From: Leptospiraceae bacterium
Lineage (GTDB): Bacteria; Spirochaetota; Leptospiria; Leptospirales; Leptospiraceae
NCBI GenBank assembly: GCA_022402465.1
Contig: JAKRSH010000022.1
Span: 124,001-188,000 of the forward strand
Direction: 5' to 3'
Length of the DNA stretch: 64,000 bases
Each line of letters opens with the position of its first letter. Position 1 is the first letter of the stretch. Of the stretch, positions 18,637-28,419 are shown piece by piece. The translations under genes and the position numbers were made by a program. The notes below the pieces were generated by a model that worked only from the letters and a program-made list of their open reading frames with translations, was not told where the DNA came from and did no database searches.

Positions 18637-18760
18637 GAAATTACTTTACTCGTTAAAATGCATTTATAGTATGCTGTAAATCAAAAATAACTAAGGTTAG
18701 TGAATCTATAAAATAAGAACTGCAAGGGCACAATAATTGAACCCACAAATGCATGAATTC

Positions 18761-20158
18761 TCAAGTCTCTTGAATCACCTTGCCATCTTCTAAAATCATT
18801 TTAATCAATTTTGTCATTTCTACAGAATACTCCACATCTAAATGCTTGGTAACCCCTTCACAAAATCCATTGATGATTAACAGTTTGGCATCATCCTCGG
18901 AGAGACCTCTAGTTTGAAGATAAAACAATTGGTCTTCATCAATTTTTGAGACGGTTGCCTCGTAATTTAATGTACCATTTTCCCCAGTTGCATCATTATA
19001 AGGATAGGCATGAGACTGGGATCTATCATCCATCATCAGACCGTCGCATTTTACATGGCTATAAGATCCTTGTGATTTAGCATCAAACTTTACAAGACCT
19101 CGGTAAGAATTAATACCTCCATCCAAAGAGACACCCTTGGCCAATATATTGGATCTTGTATTCTTTCCAACATGAATGATACGTGCACCTGTATCTTGGA
19201 TTTGACCCTTTCCTGCAAATGCTAAGGAAAGAACGTCTCCTGTAGAATTATCGCCGAGAAGAACTATACCTGGGTATTTAATTGTATTGGCACCAATGTT
19301 ACAATCTGTCCAAGTAATATGAGCGCTTTCATGACAAAGTCCTCTCTTTACAGTCCAGTTGTACATATTTTTTTTCCAATTTTGAATGGTCGTATATTCA
19401 ATTTTGGCACCTTTTAAGGCAACCAACTCCACAACCGCTGTATGGAAATTTGTTCCAGCATCTTGGACAGATGTACAGCCTTCACTGTATTCGATGTGAG
19501 CACCTTCATCTGCAATTAAAAGAGTACGTTCATACTGTCCAGATGAAAGAGCGGTCACTTTGAAATATGCCTGCAAAGGCATAGGAGTCTTTACTCCCTT
19601 GGGAACATAAGCAAAGGAACCACCACTAAAAACACAAGAGTTAAGCGCTGAAAACTTATTATCTCCTATAGTAACAACAGTTCCAATATATTTTCGAACT
19701 AGCTCTGGATACTCTTTTATTGCAGTATCAATGTCGCAAAAAATAATTCCTAAATCAGTGAGTTCCTTTTTAACATTGGCATAAATCGTCTCGGAATCAT
19801 TCATTGTCTCGATTCCTGCGAGATACTTTCTTTCGTGTTCTGGTATACCTAATTTTTCAAAAGATCTTAAAATTTCTGGATCTACATCATCCCAAGATTT
19901 TTTCTTTTTTTGGTTTGAACCAACATAATGAACATAATTATCTAAATTTATATTTGCTTCAGGAATAAAACCCCAAGTTGGCATAGGTTTTGAATTATAG
20001 ACCTCAAATGCTTTTAGCCTAAATTCTGTTAGCCAACCTGGTTCATTTTTGATATGGGAAATAGATTCAACTACCTTTCGAGTTAAGCCTTTCGGAAAAT
20101 TATCAGCTTTGTAGTATTGATCCGATTCTTGTGTTGTCTTATCTAAGGTAGTTTCCAT
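18761..20158 (-). CDS. sufB: Fe-S cluster assembly scaffold protein SufB
   Basis: 465 residues. SufB is the scaffold component of the SUF machinery, which builds Fe-S clusters under oxidative or iron stress. The C-terminal beta-helix has [20 protein letters not shown], and the central part has [20 protein letters not shown] and [21 protein letters not shown], all typical of SufB rather than SufD. It starts 13 bases after the peroxiredoxin gene stop, so the two are one operon. SufC and SufD are not in this window; they must be elsewhere. Confidence 0.95.
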   Translation of the reverse strand: METTLDKTTQESDQYYKADNFPKGLTRKVVESISHIKNEPGWLTEFRLKAFEVYNSKPMPTWGFIPEANINLDNYVHYVGSNQKKKKSWDDVDPEILRSFEKLGIPEHERKYLAGIETMNDSETIYANVKKELTDLGIIFCDIDTAIKEYPELVRKYIGTVVTIGDNKFSALNSCVFSGGSFAYVPKGVKTPMPLQAYFKVTALSSGQYERTLLIADEGAHIEYSEGCTSVQDAGTNFHTAVVELVALKGAKIEYTTIQNWKKNMYNWTVKRGLCHESAHITWTDCNIGANTIKYPGIVLLGDNSTGDVLSLAFAGKGQIQDTGARIIHVGKNTRSNILAKGVSLDGGINSYRGLVKFDAKSQGSYSHVKCDGLMMDDRSQSHAYPYNDATGENGTLNYEATVSKIDEDQLFYLQTRGLSEDDAKLLIINGFCEGVTKHLDVEYSVEMTKLIKMILEDGKVIQET

Positions 20159-20171
20159 ATTCTTTCCTATA

Positions 20172-20753
20172 TTAATTTACAGCGCTAAAGTATTCCTTAG
20201 AGCCTGTCACATCAGCCTTCATGGTTTTCTTTCCTTCATCCCAGTTAGCAGGACAAACTTCACCATGTTTTTCAACAAATTGAAAAGCCTTAATAAGCCT
20301 GATGGACTCTTCAATGTTTCTACCTACTGGCAAATCATTGACAGTTGCTTGGCGAATTACTCCAGCTGGATCTATGATAAATGTTCCTCTTAAGGCAACA
20401 CCTGTGTCAAGAAGAACTCCGAAACTTTTCGAGATCTCTTTTGTAACATCAGCAATCAATGGATATTTAACATCACCAATTCCACCTTCTTTTCTAGAAG
20501 TTTTCTTCCAAGCAAGGTGAGAATACTCACTGTCAATAGAAACACCTAGAACTTCAGCTCCAAGCTTTTTGAATTCATCAAGCTTAGTATCATATTCAAT
20601 GATTTCTGTAGGACATACAAATGTAAAATCAAGTGGATAGAAAAATAGTGCGACCCATTTTCCTTTGTAATCAGATAGTTTTATTTCTTTGAAAGACTCA
20701 CCAATAACTGCGGTAGCCTTAAAATCGGGAGCCAGGGATGTAACTTGTGGCAT
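20172..20753 (-). CDS. ahpC: 2-Cys peroxiredoxin (AhpC/TSA family)
   Basis: 193 residues. The peroxidatic Cys is C47 in [10 protein letters not shown] and the resolving Cys about C167 in GEVCPANW, the typical 2-Cys arrangement, so it reduces hydrogen peroxide and organic peroxides in the cytosol. The reductant partner (AhpF or thioredoxin) is not visible here. AAAGGAGAA precedes the ATG. Immediately upstream is a TTTAGAATGAATCTAAA inverted repeat that overlaps the ribosome site, a PerR-type operator candidate. It leads an operon with sufB. Confidence 0.93.
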   Translation of the reverse strand: MPQVTSLAPDFKATAVIGESFKEIKLSDYKGKWVALFFYPLDFTFVCPTEIIEYDTKLDEFKKLGAEVLGVSIDSEYSHLAWKKTSRKEGGIGDVKYPLIADVTKEISKSFGVLLDTGVALRGTFIIDPAGVIRQATVNDLPVGRNIEESIRLIKAFQFVEKHGEVCPANWDEGKKTMKADVTGSKEYFSAVN

Positions 20754-20767
20754 TTTTAGATTCTCCT

Positions 20768-20784
20768 TTTAGATTCATTCTAAA
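20768..20784. promoter_or_regulatory. PerR-like operator candidate upstream of ahpC
   Basis: A 17-base inverted repeat with one mismatch per arm (TTTAGAxT around a central C/G). It agrees with the PerR box at 11 of 14 informative positions and overlaps the ahpC Shine-Dalgarno. The function of the gene makes PerR control plausible. Confidence 0.4.
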
Positions 20785-20822
20785 TATTAGACTGAGTCTG
20801 GAAACAAAATTTTTAAAAAAAT

Positions 20823-22997
20823 TTATCCTCCTTTTGCCATAAGAAACTTTTCCATAAACTCAGTGATATCCCGAATATTTCTATTGATCATTTTTCTCAT
20901 TTCAGGTGGAATATTTTGGGATTTCACCACTCTGTAATAGTTTAAAGCGTTTTTTAACATCTTCCTTCGTGCAAATTCCTGTGCCTTCATAAGCATAGGT
21001 TTGTATTTGTAATAGGAATATTCCATAATTGAATAATTACGAGAAAGTCGAAAGCCATGTGGAATTTTTCCAAAATCATAGGTTAAGGTCAAAAAAGGTG
21101 CATCATCCACTTCAGGTGGTTTGAGCTCAAGCACTCCATGCAAAATCTTTTCAGGCTCTTGTTCTTCGGGTTCAATCTCTCCTAGTTGTTCATCCAAGTC
21201 TCCGTCAACAACTTCGATGTCCGGAATTTCTCCTTCTTCATCGATACCATCTTCATATTCAGGTGTCTTTGAATCTAGGACGCCTTCTGAGAGTTTTTCT
21301 TTAGCAAAATCTTCTGGATCAGGTAAACCTATCGTTGGTAAACTTAAATCAAGTTCTGAGCTGGTATTTTCCTCAGGTCGTCTTTCCTCCCTTGGCTCTT
21401 CCCTGGGTAAAGGCCTTGGGAGTTGAGGTGGGAGTTCACTCGGCTTTTCTATTAGCCCTTCTGTTTGAAAATTTTCTGGATCAGGAAGACCAACATAATC
21501 CTCAGGAGATTGTGGGAATGCAATTTCTTGTTTTGCCTCTGGTAAAGGCATTTGAGGCATCTCTAAACTAACTGGTGATACATCAGGGGTTATCGTAACC
21601 GGATCAGGAAGATTAGCATCCGTTACTTCATAGGGCTCTAAGGATATTCGAATGATTCTTCCATCCTGGACTTTATACTCATCTGGATCTGGAAGATTAA
21701 TATCAGGTAGGGATAAGGGACTGGGAAGATGTGGCTCTAAGGTATCTGAGAGCGAACCAGGTTGTGGTTGATTGAGATTTGAATCTTTTTTTTCTTTGGC
21801 TTTCTGCTTAAGGTATTCTTCTCTTAATTTAAAAAGATCTTCTTTCCTTCTATCTTCTCCAGAGCGTCTGTCTTTACGATTGAAGCCTGTCCTGCGATCT
21901 TTAGTCTGCCTTCTTTCTTTACCAGATCTTCTATCTGTTAAAGGAAGGTCTTTAAACTTATCCCATTCCCTAGAAAAGAAGGTATCATCAGGTAGATCTA
22001 AGGTTCCTGGACTCCAAAGATCTTCTTTGAAATCTGTAGCAGTTGGTTTGTTTTCTAAATTTGGATATTGCGGTTGTGAAGTAGAAGGACTAGGAGAGTT
22101 GGATGGGTGAGCGGATGGTGCTAAATTATGAGGTGAAGCATTTACAAATTGATAAACAATGGGCGCTGGGAAGTAGTCTTCTGGCAATTGCCGATTGAAG
22201 TCAGAACTTGGTGGTGCCAAAGGAGAACTTGAACCTGGTTGACCAGCTGGATTTGGCATGCCTCCAGATGAGGGAGAAGTAGCCTGTGGATAAGACTGGG
22301 CTGCACTTAGGGGTGCTTGTGGTAGAAAACCTTTATGGAGTGACTCCGCTAGTGCCTCCGAAATTTCCCGTATAGCCTCAGCTAAGTCTCGAATAGGGAT
22401 GGGACCAGAGATAGGAATCTTACTCTTTAGATCATCAAAGTTTGATTCTTCTTCTTTTCCCTTGTAGAGATCATCTAATTTTTTAGAATCCTCTAGGAAC
22501 TTATTGAGGTCCTCAATATTTGTTTGGATTTTATGAATGATTTCCTCATCAGGAATCCTAGAACTTGCTCTCTGGTAAAGCTCGGTAGCACCTTTCAAAT
22601 CTAATTTATCAATGAGTGCTTCTGCATTAATAATGGGTCTACGGTGGTGGGAATATTTTGAATTCTTACTGATTATTTCATCTACAGGATAGGTTACTTT
22701 GGGTGGTTTAGCACCTTTTGGAATATTATATTTTTCTTTTTCCGATTGAGCCTGTTTTTTCGAATCTCCATAATCACCAAGGGGAAGATTTTCTGGTGAT
22801 TTTTCTTGGTATTGTTTGCGGGTTGATGCACCTGTTTTATCATTTGAGGAAGATTGGGAATCGGAAGAATTCGAAGCCGATTTCGGACCTGTGTTCGAAC
22901 CAGAATCCGAGTTGGGCTCAGAGGGTTCTTTCAACACGGAATAAAGTCCCGCGCCTGCCCCAGAAAGCCCCAAAAGTAAGAGAAGCGCTGTTAACAT
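20823..22997 (-). CDS. Large Pro/Ser/Glu-rich anchored protein with duplicated helical ends
   Basis: 724 residues, family not recognised. Residues 1-22 are a hydrophobic signal or anchor. A low-complexity Ser/Gly/Pro stretch follows. A helical module at about 124-171 resembles one at 668-724: both share LK.A, a central IP, then N-I-x-D and F-x-E near the end, so the ends look duplicated. Between them lie a basic patch of repeated DRR-G-x-x-RR units (about 360-400) and four LPDP motifs followed by acidic residues. Long disordered proteins of this kind often span the periplasm or link complexes. It is upstream of ahpC on the same strand, with a 69-base gap. Confidence 0.65.
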   Translation of the reverse strand: MLTALLLLLGLSGAGAGLYSVLKEPSEPNSDSGSNTGPKSASNSSDSQSSSNDKTGASTRKQYQEKSPENLPLGDYGDSKKQAQSEKEKYNIPKGAKPPKVTYPVDEIISKNSKYSHHRRPIINAEALIDKLDLKGATELYQRASSRIPDEEIIHKIQTNIEDLNKFLEDSKKLDDLYKGKEEESNFDDLKSKIPISGPIPIRDLAEAIREISEALAESLHKGFLPQAPLSAAQSYPQATSPSSGGMPNPAGQPGSSSPLAPPSSDFNRQLPEDYFPAPIVYQFVNASPHNLAPSAHPSNSPSPSTSQPQYPNLENKPTATDFKEDLWSPGTLDLPDDTFFSREWDKFKDLPLTDRRSGKERRQTKDRRTGFNRKDRRSGEDRRKEDLFKLREEYLKQKAKEKKDSNLNQPQPGSLSDTLEPHLPSPLSLPDINLPDPDEYKVQDGRIIRISLEPYEVTDANLPDPVTITPDVSPVSLEMPQMPLPEAKQEIAFPQSPEDYVGLPDPENFQTEGLIEKPSELPPQLPRPLPREEPREERRPEENTSSELDLSLPTIGLPDPEDFAKEKLSEGVLDSKTPEYEDGIDEEGEIPDIEVVDGDLDEQLGEIEPEEQEPEKILHGVLELKPPEVDDAPFLTLTYDFGKIPHGFRLSRNYSIMEYSYYKYKPMLMKAQEFARRKMLKNALNYYRVVKSQNIPPEMRKMINRNIRDITEFMEKFLMAKGG

Positions 22998-23063
22998 ATG
23001 CTTATACTATTTATCATCGAAGAATGAGGGGGTAAATCTTGATTCTATCTACATAATTTCTTA

Positions 23064-23092
23064 TTGACATTTGGATTCATACTAAGAATTAT
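23064..23092 (+). promoter_or_regulatory. Candidate promoter of the hotdog-thioesterase gene
   Basis: TTGACA at 23064 is followed after 17 bases by AATTAT. A start site about 7 bases later would coincide almost with the ATG at 23101, so the message could be leaderless; no ribosome site is visible before that ATG. Confidence 0.35.
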
Positions 23093-23100
23093 GAACTTAT

Positions 23101-23505
23101 ATGAAGGCAGTTGCTAAGAAAAATTTGAGTTTTGGATCTAGCCCAGATAATATGGATGGACTTCAGTTGAAAATCACTTTCGACGAAGATACTAAAACGG
23201 CTTATGGCGATTTTACCTGTCCTGATAAGTTCCAAGGTCTTCCAGATACTATCCATCCTGGGGTTCTTACAACTATCCTTGATGAAATCATGATGAAAAT
23301 CAATGAAGCAATGAATTTTGAAACACAAACAGGGGAATTGACGATTCGTTTCCTACAACCTGCTTTTGTGAATGAACCACTTCATCTTCGAGGTTGGTTT
23401 GTGAAGAAGAATAAAAAGGTGATTGAAAATCGAGCTGAAATCGAGAACGAAATTGGTAAGATTGTAGCACGAGGAAAAGGAAAGTACATAGAAGCAGAGG
23501 AATAA
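23101..23505 (+). CDS. Hotdog-fold thioesterase (PaaI/4HBT-like)
   Basis: 134 residues. The hotdog core has the helix [14 protein letters not shown], with its Asp/Glu pair in the position of the PaaI-type catalytic acid, followed by the strands [22 protein letters not shown] and the closing [11 protein letters not shown]. Enzymes of this family hydrolyse acyl-CoA or aryl-CoA thioesters. The substrate cannot be read from the sequence. It is a single gene followed by tRNA-Leu. The start is at the only good ATG; the upstream ATG at 23091 opens only an 8-codon frame. Confidence 0.8.
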   Translation: MKAVAKKNLSFGSSPDNMDGLQLKITFDEDTKTAYGDFTCPDKFQGLPDTIHPGVLTTILDEIMMKINEAMNFETQTGELTIRFLQPAFVNEPLHLRGWFVKKNKKVIENRAEIENEIGKIVARGKGKYIEAEE

Positions 23506-23588
23506 GCCTCTCCCTATCATTTCTATTTATAGGCTATGTATTGTAAATAGCTAGGAATTTTCTCAGCACCAAAAAATATGGATTATAT

Positions 23589-23672
23589 GCCGATGTGGTG
23601 GAATTGGTAGACGCAGTGGATTCAAAATCCTCCGGGGGTAACCCCTTGCCGGTTCGATTCCGGCCATCGGTA
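23589..23672 (+). tRNA. tRNA-Leu (CAA anticodon)
   Basis: Acceptor arm GCCGATG pairs with CATCGGT (last pair G-U), discriminator A. The anticodon loop contains TTCAAAA, reading UUG. The variable arm is long (CCGGGGGTAACCCCTTG) as required for a class II tRNA-Leu, and the T arm has GGTTCGATTCC. CCA is not encoded. Confidence 0.95.
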
Positions 23673-23688
23673 CATTCCACAATTCAAT

Positions 23689-24414
23689 TTAAAGTTTTTT
23701 TGCTAATGCTCTTGCTTTCTCTGTAGGCAAATTCAAAACATCTCGACTGGAGAGTCCCTCCAAGATTCCTTTAGCAACATCATCTGCCGATTCAAAATTT
23801 TTCTTCAAAACTTCAATGACCTTAAGAAATGCTTCTTTATCACCTAAAGCATTCTCAGGCAATTCAGTTATTACACCAGATGGGCAACTAACAGAAACTC
23901 TCACCTGAGTTCCAATTGTCTCCATTGCTAAAGCTCGAACAAATCCAACCAAACCGAATTTGGAAGAGGTATAAACAGCCATATTCTTAACAGCTGGCAA
24001 TAAGCCTGCAATGGCAGCAACAATGTGCAAATGCCCTTCTCCCTTTTCTAAGAAAAACTGCAATACAGATTGAGCGATAATGATAGGAGCAATCAAATCA
24101 ACTTGATAGGTGTGCTGTATATCTTTGGTATCCATCTTTGAAAAATTTCCAAAGTAAGCAGATCCCGCTGCAATAATAACCATATCAATATCGTTAGAGC
24201 TTAAGATGTCTTTAATTTTACTTTGTATCTCATTTAAATTTAGCTCAAAATCTAAATCATATAAATGATTCTGATTCCATATAGCATCCTTTGGTTTCAT
24301 TCTACGATAAGTTCCATAAATGATTGCCGATTGCTGAGAGAGTTGCCTAGCTATTGCAGATCCTATTCCACCATTTGCACCAAGAATAAGTATTTTTTTT
24401 TGATTCCATTCCAT
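23689..24414 (-). CDS. Short-chain dehydrogenase/reductase
   Basis: 241 residues. The N-terminal ILILGANGGIGSAIA is the Rossmann cofactor site of SDR proteins. The catalytic Tyr and Lys lie in VYTSSKFGLVGF, and AAGSAYFG supplies the stabilising Asn-Ala-Gly-type turn (here AAGS). All catalytic elements look intact, so it is probably an active NAD(P)-dependent oxidoreductase. The substrate is unknown. It runs toward tRNA-Leu and is divergent from the FliG-like gene with a 92-base gap. Confidence 0.85.
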   Translation of the reverse strand: MEWNQKKILILGANGGIGSAIARQLSQQSAIIYGTYRRMKPKDAIWNQNHLYDLDFELNLNEIQSKIKDILSSNDIDMVIIAAGSAYFGNFSKMDTKDIQHTYQVDLIAPIIIAQSVLQFFLEKGEGHLHIVAAIAGLLPAVKNMAVYTSSKFGLVGFVRALAMETIGTQVRVSVSCPSGVITELPENALGDKEAFLKVIEVLKKNFESADDVAKGILEGLSSRDVLNLPTEKARALAKKL

Positions 24415-24506
24415 ATGTAGATTTAGACAATAGGGGATGAAAGGTAGTTAGAATTTTTCCATTCTAAAATACCAACTATTTTTAAATTGAAGAGAAGAGT
24501 CTACAG

Positions 24507-25685
24507 TTGATATTTCAAGAAGGAGTTAATTATCATTTTTTATTTGGTACACCTGACTCTATAGCTAGAATCCAATCAGAAGTTTCACCATTTTACAATA
24601 TTCTTAAGTCGACTATCCCTGCTCTACCTTCCTTGCATTCCGAATTTGAAGTCATTCCTAGATTTACTTACAATATTACTTGGAATAGAAGGAATTTTGA
24701 AACCAGAGAAATTAAAATTCCTGAATATGAAACTGTAACTCCATCCAATCAAAAACCCCAACCTTCTTGGATGGAAAATTGGAATTTACAAAAATATTCT
24801 TTAATGCAAGGAAATTTTTTCTTAGAACGAACAAGTAGAGATCAAATGATTAGCACGCGCTATCTTTCTTTAAGAGATATTGTAAATCCTAATTTTACAG
24901 AAACAGAAGTTATAGAACAAATAGATACTTTGTATTTTTCTAAAAGCGAAAAACAAACAATGCACAATCTTGTAAAGATATTATATGCAGGAAAGCCAAG
25001 TGAAGAAAAGGAAATAGTTTCCAATCTTTTTGCAAATGAGATTGATTTTGCTAAAGTTTTAAGAAATACTATTTTCACAATTGAGATTCTTCCATTAATC
25101 CATGGCATCTTCCTTCAGGAAATATTAACAAAAATTGACGAGAGAATCATTAAATCTTCTCTTCCTAAATTAAGTAGTCCTGTATTGAATATGATTCAGT
25201 CTTCCTTATCGAAAAATAAATGGAAGATGGTAAGAGAAAGTCCTTCCTTGGATGAGAAGCATACAGATAATTTAATAAACATTATTGAAACATCTATCTT
25301 CCAAAGATTCTCAAGACAAATTTATTATAAAGAAGGAAGCTATCTAGCCTATCGAATTCCGAATAAAACAACAGATAAATCATTGATTGAAAATCATATA
25401 GGGGAAGATTCTAAAAAATTTCAATTCTTTAGTTCCAAGGAATCTATTTCTTTTTTTGCAAGGACTAAAACAAGTATATTATTTATAACTAGAGATTGGA
25501 TAGATATATTAAGATTTGATATTTTTATCCAAAAAAATGAAATAGAGAACTCATGCTTTTATAGACTTCCACCTAATCTTATAATTCGTATATCTCTTTC
25601 AGGAAATCCTAAATTCGTAATAGGTGCTGGAATTACAAAATCAAAATCTAGTTTTGAATTTAGTTTGATAGATGGAAGCTATTGA
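24507..25685 (+). CDS. Unknown protein with a divergent FliG-like C-terminal segment
   Basis: 392 residues from a TTG start with AGAAGAG upstream. No signal peptide. Residues about 140-245 resemble FliG M/C-domain architecture: the short segment AKVLRNTIFTIEILPLI, then LQEILTKIDERIIKSSLPKL, then VLNMIQSSLSKNKWKMVRE, in the order seen in the FliG helices that follow the ARM repeats. The known motor signatures (the EHPQ and charged torque helix) are not obvious. The C-terminal 130 residues look beta-rich and unlike FliG. Leptospira has several FliG paralogues, so a remote paralogue is possible. This is inference and uncertain. Confidence 0.4.
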   Translation: MIFQEGVNYHFLFGTPDSIARIQSEVSPFYNILKSTIPALPSLHSEFEVIPRFTYNITWNRRNFETREIKIPEYETVTPSNQKPQPSWMENWNLQKYSLMQGNFFLERTSRDQMISTRYLSLRDIVNPNFTETEVIEQIDTLYFSKSEKQTMHNLVKILYAGKPSEEKEIVSNLFANEIDFAKVLRNTIFTIEILPLIHGIFLQEILTKIDERIIKSSLPKLSSPVLNMIQSSLSKNKWKMVRESPSLDEKHTDNLINIIETSIFQRFSRQIYYKEGSYLAYRIPNKTTDKSLIENHIGEDSKKFQFFSSKESISFFARTKTSILFITRDWIDILRFDIFIQKNEIENSCFYRLPPNLIIRISLSGNPKFVIGAGITKSKSSFEFSLIDGSY

Positions 25686-25827
25686 AAGCTCTAGAATTAA
25701 AATGAAAAAGCCAAACAATATGAACGGATTCAAGATTTATCAATTTCATTTCTCTATTTGCCTAGCATCCAACTTAAAATCTCAGTTTAGGATTTCAATT
25801 GGATGACTATGGCTTTGATAATTTTTC

Positions 25828-27324
25828 TTATTTGGTCTTAACCTTTAGAATTGCTTTATTCCAAAGATCAATCTCCTTATCTCGAAGTTCTTGCTTCATA
25901 GAAGGTTTAAATTCTGTCGCCTTATTATCTAAAGATTTTAAGTAAGCTACAGAAGGATAGAAACCAGTTTCTAAACCTGCTAGATACGCAGCTCCAAGAA
26001 CAGTTGTATCCACATTTGAAGGACGAACTACCTTTGTATTCAAGATATTGGCTTGGTATTGCATTAAATATTTGTTAGATGTAGCACCACCATCAACTCG
26101 GAGTATCTTCAATGATTTCCCAGTATCCTTTTCCATAGCCTTTACAAGCTCATAGGATTGTAAGGCAATTGATTTAAGAGCCGCTCTTGTAATTTGAGCA
26201 GGAGTTGTATCTCGAGATAATCCAAAAATTGCACCTCGAGCATCCATGTCCCAATGCGGAGCACCTAAACCAGCAAAAGCGGGAACGAAAACAATATCAT
26301 CTTCTGTTTTTAGCTTAGATACTAACTTTTCAGAGTCAGAGGATTTTTCAAAAAATTCCAAATTATCTCTAAGATACTGAATCACTGCTCCTCCAATAAA
26401 AATAGATCCTTCCAAGCAATAAACAGTTCTTCCTTCTCCACCTAAGGCGAGAGTTGTAACCAAACCGCTGTTTGAAAGTTTGAATTCATCTCCAGTATTA
26501 AAAAGCAAGAAACATCCCGTACCATAGGTATTCTTAGCTTCTCCAACTTCTGTACACAATTGACCGAATAAGGCACCTTGTTGGTCTCCAACTAAAGAAG
26601 CGATGGGAATCCCATCAGGAATACCTTTCAATCCTAGTGTTGTTCCAAACAATGACCTAGAATTCTGAACTTCTGGAAGTATCTTCTTCGGTATATTTAG
26701 AATATCAAGAAGCTCATTATCCCATTTTTTCTCAACTATATTATAAATTAGAGTTCTGGAAGCGTTGGTATAATCTGTTTTATGAGATTTTCCTCCAGTC
26801 AATTTATATAATAACCAAGAATCTATAGTTCCAAATTTAATATCACCAGCCTCAGCTTTTTGTCTAACTCCTTTTACATTATCTAAAATCCATTTGATCT
26901 TAGTTCCACTGAAGTATGCATCAATCACTAGACCCGTTTTCTTTCGGAAAAGATGTTCTAAGTGTTTGGATTTCAGTTCTTGGCAATAAGCTGAAGTTCT
27001 TCTACATTGCCAAACAATAGCATTATAGACAGGCTTACCTGACTTTGAATCCCATAAAACCGTCGTTTCACGTTGATTGGTAATACCTATAGCTACTGCA
27101 TCTTTTAGTGAGAGTCCTGCTTTAGATACAGCTTGTTTGATTAATTTTAAAGTCTTTTCCCATATTTCATTCGCATCATGTTCAACCCAACTTGGCTTGG
27201 GAAAGTGCTGCTTAAATTCAAGATAAGCCGAAGAAAGAGGCTTACCCTTATCATTAAAGCAATAGGTTCTGATTCCTGTAGTCCCCGCATCAATTCCAAT
27301 AATAAATGAATTTTTATTTTTCAT
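25828..27324 (-). CDS. glpK: Glycerol kinase
   Basis: 498 residues, FGGY-family kinase that makes glycerol-3-phosphate. Landmarks are DAGTTGIRT near the start, GITNQRETTVLWD with the substrate Arg-Glu, LEGSIFIGGAVIQYLRD and FVPAFAGLGAPHWD. The length matches other GlpK proteins. A GGAA site lies shortly before the ATG. The usual partners glpF and glpD are not adjacent here. The neighbouring MBL gene upstream is only 38 bases away on the same strand and could be in the same transcript. Confidence 0.95.
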   Translation of the reverse strand: MKNKNSFIIGIDAGTTGIRTYCFNDKGKPLSSAYLEFKQHFPKPSWVEHDANEIWEKTLKLIKQAVSKAGLSLKDAVAIGITNQRETTVLWDSKSGKPVYNAIVWQCRRTSAYCQELKSKHLEHLFRKKTGLVIDAYFSGTKIKWILDNVKGVRQKAEAGDIKFGTIDSWLLYKLTGGKSHKTDYTNASRTLIYNIVEKKWDNELLDILNIPKKILPEVQNSRSLFGTTLGLKGIPDGIPIASLVGDQQGALFGQLCTEVGEAKNTYGTGCFLLFNTGDEFKLSNSGLVTTLALGGEGRTVYCLEGSIFIGGAVIQYLRDNLEFFEKSSDSEKLVSKLKTEDDIVFVPAFAGLGAPHWDMDARGAIFGLSRDTTPAQITRAALKSIALQSYELVKAMEKDTGKSLKILRVDGGATSNKYLMQYQANILNTKVVRPSNVDTTVLGAAYLAGLETGFYPSVAYLKSLDNKATEFKPSMKQELRDKEIDLWNKAILKVKTK

Positions 27325-27362
27325 ATTTCCATTCCTGTCAATTTGTAAATTTGTATTTAAAT

Positions 27363-28319
27363 TTATATTTCGATTTCTAATCCTTCATAAGCCATCACAA
27401 TTTCTAAGGCTCCCTTGGGATCAAACATTTCTTTATATTTTAATGCTCTTAAATATACCATATCCAATTTCTCATCATCATAAGATGGATCATGGTGAAA
27501 CATAACCAATTTCTTGACTCCAGCTCTTAGTGCTATATCAGTTGCCATTGATGCTGAACTGTGGCCCCAATCAATCTTCTGCAAGGATTCTTCAAAAGTA
27601 TACTGGGTATCAAAAACCAAAACATCTGCTCCCCGAAAGTAACCTAAATATTGATCAATATTATCCATTTCCTCTAAATTAAATTCAGCATCAGATGCAA
27701 AAATTAAAATCTTATTACCTTCTTGAAATCTATAGGAATAAGATCCTCCTGGATGGCGCATAGATTTTGACAGTGCTCGGATATGCTTTCCCAATTGAAA
27801 GATCTCACCCTCTTCATGATAAGAAAAAGTCTTAGTTGCATGATATTGGTCCCATTGAACTGGAAAATGAGTAAATGCATGTTGGTATTGCAATCGATTT
27901 TCGAGATTATCCATAGAAGTATGAAAATGAAACTTATTGCCAGGGATAAATAAGGGAACAAAAAAAGGCATCCCTTGAATATGATCCCAGTGTGTATGAG
28001 TCATTACCCAAAATGCTTCCCCTTTACCTTGTGCAAAGCCTTGGCCAAGCATAGACATCCCTAACTCTCGAATCCCAGTTCCTGAATCGAGTAAAATCAA
28101 ATTATTATCTTTATCTCGAATCTCAAGAGTAGTCGTATTGCCACCGTAAGTTGAATGATTGGAAAAAGATAAACCATCTAAAAATTTATCAATATTTTCA
28201 GGACTTTGAATATCCATTGCATTGGCAAGAGATAGGACATTCTTTATTTTATTTCTAATATAGTTAGGCTTTACAGGAGCGCTTATGGAGCCACGAACTC
28301 CCCAAAATTTAATTTTCAT
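27363..28319 (-). CDS. Metallo-beta-lactamase-fold hydrolase
   Basis: 318 residues. The N-terminus MKIKFWGVRGSISAP is a common start for this family, so I chose ATG 28319 over the upstream GTG. Metal ligands lie in THTHWDHIQG, and further His and Asp in SMRHPGGSYSY, FASDAEF and WGHSSASM. This arrangement belongs to the RNase Z/phosphodiesterase-like MBL group, with possible cyclic-nucleotide or phosphoester substrates. No exact substrate can be named. It probably shares a transcript with glpK and faces the divergent STAS gene. Confidence 0.85.
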   Translation of the reverse strand: MKIKFWGVRGSISAPVKPNYIRNKIKNVLSLANAMDIQSPENIDKFLDGLSFSNHSTYGGNTTTLEIRDKDNNLILLDSGTGIRELGMSMLGQGFAQGKGEAFWVMTHTHWDHIQGMPFFVPLFIPGNKFHFHTSMDNLENRLQYQHAFTHFPVQWDQYHATKTFSYHEEGEIFQLGKHIRALSKSMRHPGGSYSYRFQEGNKILIFASDAEFNLEEMDNIDQYLGYFRGADVLVFDTQYTFEESLQKIDWGHSSASMATDIALRAGVKKLVMFHHDPSYDDEKLDMVYLRALKYKEMFDPKGALEIVMAYEGLEIEI

Positions 28320-28419
28320 AATAGTTTTATCTTTTTTAATGCAACCCACTTAGTTTTTCCACTGAAAATCTTTTTTTTTCTTGAATTTAAGCAAAAATCT
28401 TTCAATGTGGGGTGGAAGC

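Noticed and set aside
23091-23117. Short frame opened by an ATG before the hotdog-thioesterase gene
   Set aside because: Only 8 codons and out of frame with the thioesterase; nothing marks it as a leader peptide.
25767-25804. Imperfect hairpin between the FliG-like gene and glpK
   Set aside because: ATCCAA/TTGGAT and AAATC/GATTT pair, but an internal loop interrupts the stem and no T run follows on either strand, so it is not a convincing terminator.
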